Under the pieces are notes generated by a model. The model was not told where the DNA came from, ran no database searches, and saw nothing but the letters and a program-made list of their open reading frames with translations. Shown piece after piece: positions 25,317 through 34,345 of a stretch of 64,000 bases of DNA (position 1 is its first letter; each line of letters begins with the position of its first letter). The position numbers and the translations under genes were made by a program. Source of the DNA: CAVQHY01 sp963712465 (GTDB taxonomy: Bacteria; Actinomycetota; Thermoleophilia; Gaiellales; Gaiellaceae); contig CAVQHY010000006.1 in the NCBI GenBank assembly GCA_963712465.1, positions 62,001-126,000 of the forward strand. Direction: 5' to 3'.

Positions 25317-26117
25317 ATGGCCAAGGTCGATTCTGGCTCGGAGCTGGCTGGGTACTCGCTGCCGCAGTCGGCCACGGGCCGGTCGGCCTACGTCCCGGCA
25401 CCGCCCTGGCATTACTCGGGCGACTTCCTGATCGTCGAGTACCGGGCCGACCCGGGGGCGATCCGGCAGTTCCTCCCGCCCGAGCTCGAGCCGGGCGATC
25501 CGGCGGGGGCCGCCGCCGCCGTCTTCGCCGACTGGCAGTCGTGCACCGATTCGTTCGAGGAGCTGCTCGACCCCGTCCGCGCGCAGTACAAGGAGTTCTT
25601 CGTCGTCCTCGCCGCGAGCTACGCGGGTGAGCCCGTGACACGCTGCCCGCTGATGTGGGTCGACAAGGGCTTCTCGCTCGCCCGCGGGTGGCTCCAGGGG
25701 TTTCCGAAGAAGGAAGGATCGATCTGGATGACGAGGCCGGTGACGGTCGGTCGCGCCGGGCCCCGGCTCGAGCCCGGCGGGCGCTTCGGCGCGTCCGCCG
25801 CGGCCCACGATCGCCGGCTCGCGGAGGCGACGCTGACGCTGAGCGGCCTCTCGGAAACGGGGCCGACCGTCAACGCGCCACCGCTGGTGAACACGCGCCT
25901 GATGCCCAGGTGGGATCCCGACGGCGAGTCGATGCGCGAGCACGTCTACGCGGGCGGACACGATCGCGAGCTCTCTCCGATCTGGGAGGGCGACGCGACG
26001 CTGCGCTTCTTCGACGCACCGGACTCCGAGCTCGCCGCGCTCGCGCCGCTGGAGGTCGGGAGAGGCTTCTGGTTCTCGTTCGGCTACACCGTCGACGGCG
26101 GGAAGCGCCTTGACTGA
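25317..26117 (+). CDS. Acetoacetate decarboxylase family protein
   Basis: A 266-residue member of the acetoacetate decarboxylase (ADC) family. The strand FLIVEYRADPGAIRQFLPPELEP is the family's N-terminal signature and GFPKKEG holds the lysine pair (131-132) where the Schiff-base Lys of ADC lies. Family members also include aldolase/dehydratase-like and lactone-converting enzymes, so decarboxylation of acetoacetate is not assured. It opens the plus-strand operon with FAH, HpaB, HpaC and a dioxygenase, so an aromatic ring-cleavage product is a likelier substrate. The ATG is chosen because the divergent SDR start lies 22 bases upstream. Confidence 0.78.
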   Translation: MAKVDSGSELAGYSLPQSATGRSAYVPAPPWHYSGDFLIVEYRADPGAIRQFLPPELEPGDPAGAAAAVFADWQSCTDSFEELLDPVRAQYKEFFVVLAASYAGEPVTRCPLMWVDKGFSLARGWLQGFPKKEGSIWMTRPVTVGRAGPRLEPGGRFGASAAAHDRRLAEATLTLSGLSETGPTVNAPPLVNTRLMPRWDPDGESMREHVYAGGHDRELSPIWEGDATLRFFDAPDSELAALAPLEVGRGFWFSFGYTVDGGKRLD

Positions 26118-26148
26118 GCGTGCCCGCCGTCAGGGAGGCTGATCGGCC

Positions 26149-26871
26149 GTGAAGCGCCCCGCCGACCTCCACCCGTCCAAGATCGTCGCCGTCCACCTCA
26201 ACTTCCCCAGCCGTGTCGAGGAGTACGCGGCGGCCACACCGGATGCACCGTCGTATTTCCTGAAGCCTCCCTCGTCCCTCTCGACCCACGGCGCCCCGAT
26301 CGTCCGGCCGCGTGGCTGTCGTTACCTGAACTACGAGGGAGAGGTCGCTCTGGTGATCGGCCGGCGGGCAAGGGGGGTCTCCGAGGCCGATGCGATCGAG
26401 CATGTCGGCGCCTACTCGGTCGCCAACGATTTCGGCGTCCACGACTTTCGCCACGCCGACCGCGGGTCGATGCTGCGCGTCAAGGGCCAGGACGGCTTCT
26501 GTCCGATCGGGCCGGAGCTCGTCGATGCCGCCGACGTCGATCCTGCGAACCTCGCGCTCCGCACCTTCGTCAACGGCGAGGTCGTCCAGGAGGGAAACAC
26601 GAGCGAGCTGCTCTTTCCGTTCGCCTACATGATCGCCGACCTGTCCCGTCTGATCACGCTCGAGCCGGGCGACATCCTGCTTACGGGCACGCCCGCGAAC
26701 TCGCGGCCCGTCGCGCCGGGAGACCTCGTCGAGGTCGAGGTCGACGGGATCGGCCGGCTGTCGAACCCGATCGTCGAGGCCGACAGCGACCTTTCCGGTC
26801 CCGGCGTCATGCCAAGTGACACCCCGAACGCGCGCCACGTCGCGCTGGCAGTTCCAGAAGAGGAGGCTTGA
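26149..26871 (+). CDS. Fumarylacetoacetate hydrolase family protein, HpcE-like
   Basis: A 240-residue FAH-family enzyme. The motifs YLNYEGEVALVIGR, SVANDFGVHDFR and KGQDGFCPIGP supply the Glu, Glu and Asp metal ligands, and LEPGDILLTGTP is the usual C-terminal signature. Its pattern is closest to HpcE/HpaG isomerase-decarboxylases of the homoprotocatechuate meta-cleavage route and to 2-keto-4-pentenoate hydratase relatives. The gene lies 31 bases after the ADC-like gene and two bases before the HpaB-like gene, within one operon. The GTG start is the first that gives the full fold. Confidence 0.85.
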   Translation: MKRPADLHPSKIVAVHLNFPSRVEEYAAATPDAPSYFLKPPSSLSTHGAPIVRPRGCRYLNYEGEVALVIGRRARGVSEADAIEHVGAYSVANDFGVHDFRHADRGSMLRVKGQDGFCPIGPELVDAADVDPANLALRTFVNGEVVQEGNTSELLFPFAYMIADLSRLITLEPGDILLTGTPANSRPVAPGDLVEVEVDGIGRLSNPIVEADSDLSGPGVMPSDTPNARHVALAVPEEEA

Positions 26872-26873
26872 CC

Positions 26874-28337
26874 ATGGCCGTCGACACGAGACCCGCGACC
26901 GGAGCGCGCACCGGCGAGCAGTTCCTCGCCGGCCTCCGCGGCGACGAGCGAGAGCTCTGGCTCGAGGGCGAGCGCATCGCCGACCCGTCGTCGCATCCCA
27001 AGCTGGAGGGGGCGGCCCGGTCGATGGCCGAGCTCTTCGACCTGCAGCACGCCGAGCCGGATGTCTTCCTGATGGAGTCGCCCGACACCGGGCAGCCCGT
27101 GAACGTCACGCACGTCCATCCGAAGTCGCAGGACGATCTCGTGCGCCGCCGGACCGCGTCGAAGCGGATCGCCGATCACACCGTCGGAATGATGGGCCGG
27201 ACGCCCGACTACCTGAACTACACGTTCGCGTGCTTCGCCGCACGCGCCGACGTCTGGGCCCGCTACGGAAACGAGGCCGGTGCTCACCACCTCGTTGAGT
27301 ACCAGAAGCTGATGCGCGACTCCGATCTGTCGCTGACGCACACGCTCGTCAACCCGCAGGTCGACCGCTCGGTGGCGGAGGCGGAGCAGGCGGCAGGCGA
27401 GGTCTCGCTGCACAAGGTGGAGGACACGGAGAACGGCATTCTCGTGCGCGGCGCGCGGATGCTCGCGACGCTCGCGCCCTTCGCCGACGAGCTCGCCGTG
27501 TATCCGGGAAGCGATCTTCGCCTCCAGGACGCCCGGTACGCGATCTGCTTCGCCGTTCCCATGTCGACCCCGGGCCTGAGGTTCATCTGTCGCGACTCGT
27601 ACTCGGCGCAGAGATCCACCTGGGACTATCCGCTCAGCTCGCGCTTCGACGAGATGGACGCGGTCGTCGTCTTCGACGACGTCGAGATCCCACGGGAGCG
27701 GATCTTCCTCGACGGCAACCCCACGCTCCACTCGGAGGTGATCACCGACTCGAACTGGCGCGCTCACATCATCCACCAGGCGATGACGCGGGCCTGGGCA
27801 AAGCTCGAGTTTGCGTTCGGCGTCGCCCACACGCTCGCGGACATGACCGGGGTGAACGCCTTCGACCACGTGCAGGAGAAGCTCGGCGAGATCTGGTCGA
27901 TGATGGAGATGACCCGAGCGGGCGTGGTGGCGGCCGAAGCGGGCTCTCACGCGATCGAGGGCAACGACGACTGGGTCCCCGACCAGCGCTCCCTCGTCGC
28001 GCTGCGCGGCCTGATGCCCAAGTGGATCCCGCGCGCGTTCGAGCTGATCCAGCTGATCGGCGGCGGCGGCTTCATGGCCACGCCGTCGCGGGCGGACTAC
28101 GAAGGGCCGCTGCACGACGAGATCGAGAAGTACTTCCAGGCGCGCAACGCGCCGGCAGAGCGCCGCATCCGCGCCTTCCGCCTCGCCTGGGATCTGATCG
28201 GCTCCGGGCTCGGCGGTCGCGGCGAGCTGTACGAGCGCTTCTACCTGCAGGACTCGTTCCGGATGACAGCGCTCGCGTACCTGCTCGCGGACAAGACCCA
28301 TCCCACCGCGCTCGTCGAGCGCTTTCTCGACGAGTAG
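26874..28337 (+). CDS. hpaB: 4-hydroxyphenylacetate 3-monooxygenase-like oxygenase (HpaB family)
   Basis: The 487-residue protein is the FADH2-dependent oxygenase component of two-component aromatic hydroxylases: GEQFLAGLRGDERELWLEGER at the N-terminus, TPDYLNYTFACF, then VVFDDVEIPRERIFL and GFMATPSRADYEGP. It would add an ortho hydroxyl to a phenol, giving a catechol for the dioxygenase encoded two genes on. Family members accept 4-hydroxyphenylacetate, phenol or chlorophenols, so substrate is not settled. The ATG at 26874 has an ideal ribosome binding site, AGGAGG at 26861-26866, seven bases upstream. A flavin reductase partner follows directly. Confidence 0.88.
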   Translation: MAVDTRPATGARTGEQFLAGLRGDERELWLEGERIADPSSHPKLEGAARSMAELFDLQHAEPDVFLMESPDTGQPVNVTHVHPKSQDDLVRRRTASKRIADHTVGMMGRTPDYLNYTFACFAARADVWARYGNEAGAHHLVEYQKLMRDSDLSLTHTLVNPQVDRSVAEAEQAAGEVSLHKVEDTENGILVRGARMLATLAPFADELAVYPGSDLRLQDARYAICFAVPMSTPGLRFICRDSYSAQRSTWDYPLSSRFDEMDAVVVFDDVEIPRERIFLDGNPTLHSEVITDSNWRAHIIHQAMTRAWAKLEFAFGVAHTLADMTGVNAFDHVQEKLGEIWSMMEMTRAGVVAAEAGSHAIEGNDDWVPDQRSLVALRGLMPKWIPRAFELIQLIGGGGFMATPSRADYEGPLHDEIEKYFQARNAPAERRIRAFRLAWDLIGSGLGGRGELYERFYLQDSFRMTALAYLLADKTHPTALVERFLDE

Positions 28338-28370
28338 CGAGGGGCCGGGAGGGACGGGGCGGTCGCGGAG

Positions 28371-28868
28371 ATGGCGATGCCGGCGGTCGATCCTCTCGCG
28401 TTTCGCCGCGTCATGGGTCATTTCCCGACCGGCGTCGCGGTGCTGACGACCGCACACGACGGTCAGCGCCACGGGATGACCGCGAACTCGATGACGTCGG
28501 TCTCGCTCGAGCCGATGCTGATTCTCGTCTGCCTCGTGCGCGAGGCCCGAACGGCGCTCGCGATCCAGAGGTCCCGCCGCTTCGCGGTCAACTTCCTCGC
28601 CGAGGACCAGGAGCACGTCTCCCGCCGGTTCGCGACCGTGGGCCAGGATCACTTCGAGGGCCTCGAGCTCGAGGAGGACGAGAGCGGCCTGCCGCTGCTG
28701 CCGGGGTGCACGGCCTATCTCGTCTGCCGCGTGACCGAGCTCGTCGCCGCGGGCGACCACGACGTCGTGCTCGCAGAGGTCGAGAAGGCGCGCGAGCGCG
28801 GCGGCAACCCTCTCGTCTTCCACCTCGGCGGCTACAAGCGACTACCAGGCATGGGAAGGTTGGGATAG
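28371..28868 (+). CDS. hpaC: Flavin reductase (HpaC-like)
   Basis: A 165-residue protein of the flavin reductase split-barrel family. It shows FRRVMGHFPTGVAVLTT, GMTANSMTSVSLEP and a C-terminal HVVLAEV-like strand (DHDVVLAEVEKA). It reduces FMN or FAD with NAD(P)H and hands it to the HpaB-like oxygenase just upstream; the pairing is typical. Its stop codon abuts the ATG of the dioxygenase. A second ATG six bases inside the gene is a possible alternative start. Confidence 0.88.
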   Translation: MAMPAVDPLAFRRVMGHFPTGVAVLTTAHDGQRHGMTANSMTSVSLEPMLILVCLVREARTALAIQRSRRFAVNFLAEDQEHVSRRFATVGQDHFEGLELEEDESGLPLLPGCTAYLVCRVTELVAAGDHDVVLAEVEKARERGGNPLVFHLGGYKRLPGMGRLG

Positions 28869-29771
28869 ATGGACGGGAAGCTCGTAGGCATTCACCACGC
28901 AGCCCTGCGCGTGCTCGATCTCGACGAGGCGGTGCGGCGCTGGTCGGCCCAGTTCGGGCTGACGGTGCGAGAACGCCACGACGACCGAGCGTACCTCCGG
29001 TGCGCCTTCGAGGATTACGGCCTCGAGCTGATCGAGTCGGAGACCCCGGGCTTCGACCACGCCGGCTGGGAGCTCGCGTCCGGGGTCGATCCGGTCAGCC
29101 TCGGGATCGAGGGCGAGGCGGTCGAGCGGCCGGGCCGGCCGGATTCGCTCATGCTCGTCGACCCTGACGGGTACGGGGCGGAGCTGGTCCCGTGGGTCGA
29201 GCGCCAGAGCCCGTATCCCGATGCCGCGCGGCTCTCGACGGAGCTTCCCGCGTTTCACCCGCGCAAGGTCGGCCACGTGAACTGCATGAGCGAGAACATC
29301 CAGCGACTCTCGAGCTGGTACGTCGACACGCTCGGCTTCAGGGTGACCGACTACCTGGGAGACGAGGGCATCTGGCTCCACCTGAACGCCGACCACCACG
29401 TGCTCGCGATGCTCCAGAAGACCCCCGCGCATTTCCACCACGTCGCGCTCGAGCTCGTCGACTGGGGCGACATGCGGACCCTGCTCGACCACCTGGGCAT
29501 GCACGGTCGCTGGTGCATCTGGGGGCCGGGGCGCCACGGCGTGGGTGGCAGCAACTTCGCCTACATCAGGATCCCCGACGAGGACCTCGTGGTCGAGCTC
29601 TACTGCGACCTGGAGCAGCTTCGGCGAGATCACGTGCCGCGTCACTGGGAGGACAATCCACATTCCTCGAACACCTGGGGGACGCTGCCCCCGCGCACCT
29701 ACTTCCGCTTCGACGCGGAGGCGGTCGAGGCGGAACGGCAGCAGCTCCAGGCTCTCGGCCGGCCTGTCTAG
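28869..29771 (+). CDS. Extradiol ring-cleavage dioxygenase, VOC family
   Basis: A 300-residue two-domain vicinal oxygen chelate protein. The metal triad is His136 (RKVGHVNC), His191 (AHFHHVALELV) and Glu243 (VVELYCDL) in the C-terminal domain, while the N-terminal domain (HHAALRVLDLDEAV) keeps the fold but not the ligands, as in homoprotocatechuate and catechol 2,3-dioxygenases. It should open a catechol produced by the HpaB/HpaC pair, giving a yellow semialdehyde. The C-terminal tail YFRFDAEAVEAER is unusual but open. Homoprotocatechuate is the best guess; catechol or another substituted catechol is possible. Confidence 0.85.
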   Translation: MDGKLVGIHHAALRVLDLDEAVRRWSAQFGLTVRERHDDRAYLRCAFEDYGLELIESETPGFDHAGWELASGVDPVSLGIEGEAVERPGRPDSLMLVDPDGYGAELVPWVERQSPYPDAARLSTELPAFHPRKVGHVNCMSENIQRLSSWYVDTLGFRVTDYLGDEGIWLHLNADHHVLAMLQKTPAHFHHVALELVDWGDMRTLLDHLGMHGRWCIWGPGRHGVGGSNFAYIRIPDEDLVVELYCDLEQLRRDHVPRHWEDNPHSSNTWGTLPPRTYFRFDAEAVEAERQQLQALGRPV

Positions 29772-29863
29772 ACAAGCACGACCTCTAGCTCTCGCCTCGA
29801 GCGAGCGACCGAACCGATCCGACCACGGCGCCGAATCGGGTCCCGTCGGAGGGAAGCGCGAGG

Positions 29864-30007
29864 ATGAGAGGAGGCACGCCATGGCGCAACCTGCCGCTGC
29901 TCACCCCCGCCGAGGACGCAGACGACGACGCCAACCCGTTCGGCCGCGATCAGCTCGCCGCACTCAACATCCACGAGCTCGCGCTCGGGTTCCGGTCTCG
30001 CTGTTGA
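29864..30007 (+). other. Short coding-like frame in the gap after the dioxygenase
   Basis: The 318-base gap 29772-30089 holds no recognised gene. A 47-codon frame with nearly all G/C third positions runs from an ATG at 29864; it contains the segment PWRNLPLLTPAEDADDDANP and ends at a TGA. An AGGAGG lies inside it, before another ATG at 29881 in a different frame. It could be a small gene or the remnant of a larger one. I do not recognise it. Confidence 0.25.
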
Positions 30008-30089
30008 CGGGAGCCCCGAGTCGGACGCTCGCCCACAACACGCCGCCCACGACGAAGCTCGGCGCGGGCGTGCAGGCCCCGGGGTCGGC

Positions 30090-30923
30090 CTACCCCTCGA
30101 CGACGCGGTTGCGCATGACCCCGACGCCCTCGATCTCCGTCTCGACGACGGTTCCGGGCGTCAGGTAGCGCGGGGGCTGGCGGCTGTCGCCGACCCCGCC
30201 CGGGGTGCCGGTGAACAGGAGATCCCCGGGCTCGAGCGTCACGTAGCGCGAGACCCACTCGAGCAGGGCCGGCACGCCGAAGATGAAGTCGCTCGTTCTG
30301 CTCGCCTGCACCTCCTCGCCGTCGAGGCGGCAGCGAATGGCGAGGTCGTCGGGATCGGGAAGCTCGTCGGGGGTCACGAGCACGGGTCCGATCGGGGCGA
30401 ACGTGTCGTAGGACTTTGCGACGGTGAACTGACGTAGCGCGCGAAACTGCTCTTCCCGGTCGGAGATGTCCTGGCCGCAGGTCACGCCGGCGACGTACGA
30501 CCAGGCCTGGTCGGACTCGATGTGCTTTCCGCGCCTTCCGATCACGACGACGAGCTCCGCCTCCCAGTCGACGCGGACGCGTCCACGCGGAATCACGATG
30601 TCGTCGCTCGGCCCGCAGAGCGCGCTCGGCAGCTTCGCAAAGACGATCGGCTCCTCGGGAATCGGCAGGCCGGATTCCTCGGCGTGAGCCTTGTAGTTCA
30701 GGCCGATCGCGATGATCTTCTGCGGTCGCGGAACCGGCGGGCCGAGGTTATCCTCGTCGACCGGCGGCGCATCCTCGGTCGCCGTGAGGTCACGGAGGGC
30801 GTCGAGTTGCGAGACGAGCGCCATCGGGTCGGTCGGCAACCGTCCGGCACTCGCCTGCTCGACGTCGACGAGCCGTCCGTCGGCCACGACGGCGGCACGG
30901 CCCTGAACGTTGGCGAGTCTCAT
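30090..30923 (-). CDS. Fumarylacetoacetate hydrolase family protein, second copy
   Basis: The 277-residue protein has the longer FAH architecture: an N-terminal extension (MRLANVQGRAAVVADGRL), then IGLNYKAHAEE, VDWEAELVVVIGR, GQDISDREEQ and LEPGDLLFTGTPGG. The acidic metal ligands are in place. Family members hydrolyse or decarboxylate acylpyruvates and 2-hydroxymuconate-type products. It is on the opposite strand to the first operon, so it is regulated separately. A TAGGGT hexamer lies seven bases upstream of its ATG, a leaderless arrangement. It may act on the later steps of the same pathway. Confidence 0.85.
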   Translation of the reverse strand: MRLANVQGRAAVVADGRLVDVEQASAGRLPTDPMALVSQLDALRDLTATEDAPPVDEDNLGPPVPRPQKIIAIGLNYKAHAEESGLPIPEEPIVFAKLPSALCGPSDDIVIPRGRVRVDWEAELVVVIGRRGKHIESDQAWSYVAGVTCGQDISDREEQFRALRQFTVAKSYDTFAPIGPVLVTPDELPDPDDLAIRCRLDGEEVQASRTSDFIFGVPALLEWVSRYVTLEPGDLLFTGTPGGVGDSRQPPRYLTPGTVVETEIEGVGVMRNRVVEG

Positions 30924-30954
30924 GGTGCAAACCCTATAGGCGTGGGCGGCGCGT

Positions 30955-32562
30955 CTACGGGGAAACGGCGTGAGCGCCGCCCCACCAGGCGTGGAGTCCC
31001 AGGTCGGCGGCGATGGCGCCGGCAGCGTTGTAGCCGCACGCACCTCCGATCGATCCTCCCGGATGAGTCGAGGCGCCGCAGAGGTAGACGTTCTCGAAGG
31101 CGGTCCGGTACGGCGGGTGCTCGTGGAACGGACGGAAGATCCCGAGCTGGTCCTGAGCCATCTCACCGTGGTTCCAGTCTCCGTGCTTCATCGACGGCAT
31201 CACCGCCTCGATGTCAATCGGGCTCGAGACGTACCGACCGACGATCCGGTCGGGCTCCAGGCCGCTGGACGTGTACGGACGCCAGCGGTCGAGCACGAGC
31301 TCGGAGTAGGCTGCCTTCGTGTCGGCCCATGCGGCGTGGCCGCCGTCGCGGAGCTCGTACGGGGCAATCTGCTCGACGAAGCATGCTTCCCGGCCGGGTG
31401 GGCAGAGGCTCGGCTCGAACAGCGACGGATGCACCGAGAACAGCCCCGGCTCGCGCGGCGCCACGCCGAGGCGGCAGTCGGAGGCATTGTCGTCGAGCAC
31501 GTCGAGCGACTCGCACATCGAAACGGCGAGGCACTCCTGCACCGCGGGCTCGTCGGCTGCGGCGTTCCAGCGCACGGGCTCCTCGAGCGCGAGGTACACG
31601 CAGAACATGCTCATCGCGTCGTAGCGCCAGCGCTTCACGGCCGGGAGGAATTCCGACGGCAGGTCGGCCTCGCCGACCAGCTCGAGGAAGGTGTGCCTCG
31701 GGTCGAGGTTCGACACGACGATGCCCTCGACGGGGATCCGGGTCGCGTCGTCGAGCACGACCTCCTCCGCGCGCTCGTTGCCGACGACGATCTGGCGGAC
31801 GGTGCTATTGACGCGCACCTCGCCGCCGTGGTCTTGGAGGAACGCCGCCATCGCCTCGGCGAGCCGGACCGACCCACCCTCGCAGATCGCCCAGCCGTAC
31901 GGCGCCGTCGAGCCGGCGAGCATCACCGGGTAGTTCGCTCCGAGCCCGAAGACGTCGCCGGTTCCCGCCAGCTGCGCGACCCAGAAGCCGATCCACGTCT
32001 GCACCTCGGGCGACTCGAACAGCGACCTGGCCAGGTGGTTCGGCGTCGTCAGGAAGTGGCGGGCGAGCTCGAGGCCGTCCTCCATCGACTCCAGCCCGGC
32101 GAGGTCGCCCGAGGGAGGTCCGGGTGACGAGAACATCGCGGGGATCAGCGCCTCGTCGAGAACGCGCATGTACGCCTGCGTCAGCTCCCGCACGGTCTTC
32201 GCGTCACGCTTCGAGAAGCGAGCGACGCGCTTCACGGTCGTCTCGAGGTCGCGCGACCAGACGAGCGCCTCGCCGGCGGGGAACACATGCCCGAACTGGT
32301 TCTCGGGCCACGTATAGGAGGCGCCGTAGCGCTCGAGCTCGAGGTCGTCGTAGACCGGGCCCATGTGGATGATCCCGTGGAAGTTCGAGTGGAAGTTGTG
32401 GCGAAACCCCGGCGCAGCCACCTCCTTCGTCGCGCAGCCGCCGCCGACGACGTCTCGACTCTCGAGCACGAGGACCTTCTTGCCGGCCTTCGCCAGGTAG
32501 CACCCGCACGTGAGCCCGTTGTGCCCACCCCCCACGATCACGACGTCGTACGCGTGTGCCAT
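30955..32562 (-). CDS. FAD-dependent oxidoreductase of the phytoene desaturase type
   Basis: The 535-residue protein has the Rossmann FAD motif VVIVGGGHNGLTCGCYLAKAG (core GGGHNG at 11-16), the GGG-containing second motif DVVGGGCATKEV, and a C-terminal CGASTHPGGSIGGACG FAD-binding motif seen in phytoene desaturases and amine oxidase relatives. Whether it desaturates a carotenoid or oxidises another hydrophobic substrate is not clear; no carotenoid gene is nearby, so I do not give it a crt name. It lies 31 bases upstream of the FAH gene on the same strand, likely one operon. An AAAGGA precedes the ATG. Confidence 0.8.
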   Translation of the reverse strand: MAHAYDVVIVGGGHNGLTCGCYLAKAGKKVLVLESRDVVGGGCATKEVAAPGFRHNFHSNFHGIIHMGPVYDDLELERYGASYTWPENQFGHVFPAGEALVWSRDLETTVKRVARFSKRDAKTVRELTQAYMRVLDEALIPAMFSSPGPPSGDLAGLESMEDGLELARHFLTTPNHLARSLFESPEVQTWIGFWVAQLAGTGDVFGLGANYPVMLAGSTAPYGWAICEGGSVRLAEAMAAFLQDHGGEVRVNSTVRQIVVGNERAEEVVLDDATRIPVEGIVVSNLDPRHTFLELVGEADLPSEFLPAVKRWRYDAMSMFCVYLALEEPVRWNAAADEPAVQECLAVSMCESLDVLDDNASDCRLGVAPREPGLFSVHPSLFEPSLCPPGREACFVEQIAPYELRDGGHAAWADTKAAYSELVLDRWRPYTSSGLEPDRIVGRYVSSPIDIEAVMPSMKHGDWNHGEMAQDQLGIFRPFHEHPPYRTAFENVYLCGASTHPGGSIGGACGYNAAGAIAADLGLHAWWGGAHAVSP

Positions 32563-32636
32563 CAGGATCCTTTCGTTCGCGGCGTCCGCCGATTCTAGGC
32601 CCGGTGTCCGAGCACCGGCATTACACTTGCGGCCGC

Positions 32637-33080
32637 ATGATCGTCCGTCATGTGCTCGCCGTTGCGGCCGTCCTGGCCGTTGCGCTGGTGGCCGCCGCCT
32701 GTGGCGGTGGCGACGACGACCCGTCGCCGGCGGGCGAGTTGCAGGGCGTCGTCTGGGAGTGGCAGGGAAGCCAGTACTCCGACGACAGCACGTCGGACCC
32801 AGACGACCCATCCCGCTACACCGTCGAGTTCGGCGAGGACGGAACGGTGAGCATCAAGGCCGACTGCAACCAGGTGGGCGGCACGTACGAGGTGAACGAG
32901 GGTTCGCTGACGATCACGCTCGGCCCATCCACGAAGGTAGCCTGCCCGCCCGACTCCCTGGATACGGAGTTTCTCCGAGATCTGGAGGGCGCAGCCGGCT
33001 ACTTCTTCGGCGATGCGGGCGAGCTCAGCATCGACATCAAGTTCGACACCGGGACGATGACCTTTAGCCCGGCGGCGTAG
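32637..33080 (+). CDS. META domain lipoprotein
   Basis: The 147-residue product begins with a signal peptide ending in VAAAC, which would be lipidated at Cys22 (lipobox fit is fair). The rest is an HslJ-like META domain: GVVWEWQGS, GTVSIKADCNQVGGTYEV and the paired Cys residues of CNQVGG and KVACPP. META proteins are periplasmic or surface proteins of unclear function, linked to novobiocin or motility in other bacteria. The ATG follows TACACT by nine bases, another leaderless arrangement. It is flanked by genes on the other strand. Confidence 0.8.
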   Translation: MIVRHVLAVAAVLAVALVAAACGGGDDDPSPAGELQGVVWEWQGSQYSDDSTSDPDDPSRYTVEFGEDGTVSIKADCNQVGGTYEVNEGSLTITLGPSTKVACPPDSLDTEFLRDLEGAAGYFFGDAGELSIDIKFDTGTMTFSPAA

Positions 33081-33086
33081 ATCGGG

Positions 33087-34337
33087 CTAGTCGCCGTCCC
33101 CGTCGGCGTCGAGCCTTCTCTCGGCGCCGACCCAGAAGGTGCGGGCTGCCAGCCACCCGATCATCGGCGGCGCGTCCTCGACGGGGATGTAGCGAGCACC
33201 TGCGAAAGCGTGCGCCGGCCGCGTGTACGTTCCGCGCTCGATCAGGCGCTCGATGTTCGCCCGGTAGACCTCGTCCACCTCGGCGTGGCTTCTCGGGTGC
33301 TCCTCGAGCCAGAGGTTCGCCGGATGGATCGGCTCCTCGTACATCCTCCGGAAGATCTCCGTGCGGAGGTCCTTCATCCAGTTCGAGTTGAGGTTCATCA
33401 CCCGGAACTGGCGCAGGGCCTCGATGTCGACGATCCCGGAGACAAAGGTGTTGTAGCCGGAGGACGAGTGCGAGAGGACGTTGCCGAGGTAGTCGACGAT
33501 GTGTGCGTTGCCGCCCGCGATGTCGTACGGATGGCGCATCTTCGGGTGCAGGTACACGGGCCCGACGTTCGGGCAGAGCATGTACAGCGAGTTGAAGTGC
33601 GCATGGGCGCGGTTTTGGAGGAGCCACGTGCCGCCGGGCTCGGACCCCATGTTCGTCATCGGCACCGCCTCGCTCGGCCGGTAGACGACCTCGGCGCCGT
33701 TGAACGCGAGCGCGCGCACCGCCTCCGGGTACTCGCCGTCCGAGCAGCAGATCGTCCCCAGGTTGCCGATGTCGTCGGTGCGCAGCACGGGGTAGAAGGC
33801 GTCGATCCCGTCGCCGAAGAGCTCGACCCAGCGGTCGTAGACGTCGTGCGGCGTGCAGGAGCGCTCGCGGCACCACAGGTGGTTCTTGGCCGCCCTGTGC
33901 ACGACCTCGCCGCTCGGGGCGATCACGAAGAGCATGTTGAAGTAGCGGTTCGGCATCACCTCCGGCCAGCGCGCCTTGCACTGGACGGCGATGTAAGTCC
34001 CGTAGTGCTTTGCGAGCTTCCCGAGCCGCTCCGTCTCCTCGCCGGGGATGTCGATGAACAGCTCGTGTGCGGCGACGACGTGCGGCACGTCGAAGGCCTC
34101 GTCGGTGAAGCCCGTCAGGGCGCCCTCCGCGAGCGCTACGAGCTTCACGGGCATGTTGATCCCGATGATCGACATCGCGGCGTGGATGCCGTCCTCGATC
34201 GTGTCGAGGTTCCAGCGGATGTGCTTGCGCTCGGCGACGCCGTAGACGACGGTCGACAGACCGACGGCGAGATAGGGCGCGACGGGCGTGGGGCCCGTCT
34301 CGGCTCCGGGTCGCCCATCCCGGCTGGGCTCGCTCAC
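33087..34337 (-). CDS. Carbon-nitrogen hydrolase, nitrilase/amidase family
   Basis: The 416-residue protein has the complete nitrilase triad: Glu71 (LVALAEGALTGF), Lys151 (RAAKNHLWC) and Cys198 in TICCSDGEYPEAV. It therefore hydrolyses a nitrile or amide. It is about 100 residues longer than typical nitrilases, with a C-terminal tail after residue 320 (NLWLEEHPRSHAEVDEVYRAN) that resembles those of aliphatic amidase or formamidase relatives. The GTG start has a good ribosome binding site, AGGAGGA. It follows an SDR gene on the same strand by eight bases. A nitrogen-releasing role fits the glutamine-synthetase-like and permease genes nearby. Confidence 0.85.
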   Translation of the reverse strand: MSEPSRDGRPGAETGPTPVAPYLAVGLSTVVYGVAERKHIRWNLDTIEDGIHAAMSIIGINMPVKLVALAEGALTGFTDEAFDVPHVVAAHELFIDIPGEETERLGKLAKHYGTYIAVQCKARWPEVMPNRYFNMLFVIAPSGEVVHRAAKNHLWCRERSCTPHDVYDRWVELFGDGIDAFYPVLRTDDIGNLGTICCSDGEYPEAVRALAFNGAEVVYRPSEAVPMTNMGSEPGGTWLLQNRAHAHFNSLYMLCPNVGPVYLHPKMRHPYDIAGGNAHIVDYLGNVLSHSSSGYNTFVSGIVDIEALRQFRVMNLNSNWMKDLRTEIFRRMYEEPIHPANLWLEEHPRSHAEVDEVYRANIERLIERGTYTRPAHAFAGARYIPVEDAPPMIGWLAARTFWVGAERRLDADGDGD

Positions 34338-34345
34338 ACGTCCTC

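Noticed and set aside
26625..28823. Minus-strand frame of about 730 codons opposite hpaB/hpaC
   Set aside because: Shadow of the HpaB/HpaC genes, which have strong family motifs on the plus strand.
30955..32562. Carotenoid pathway gene (crtI)
   Set aside because: The fold fits, but no other carotenoid gene is near and substrate motifs are not diagnostic, so I kept a general name.
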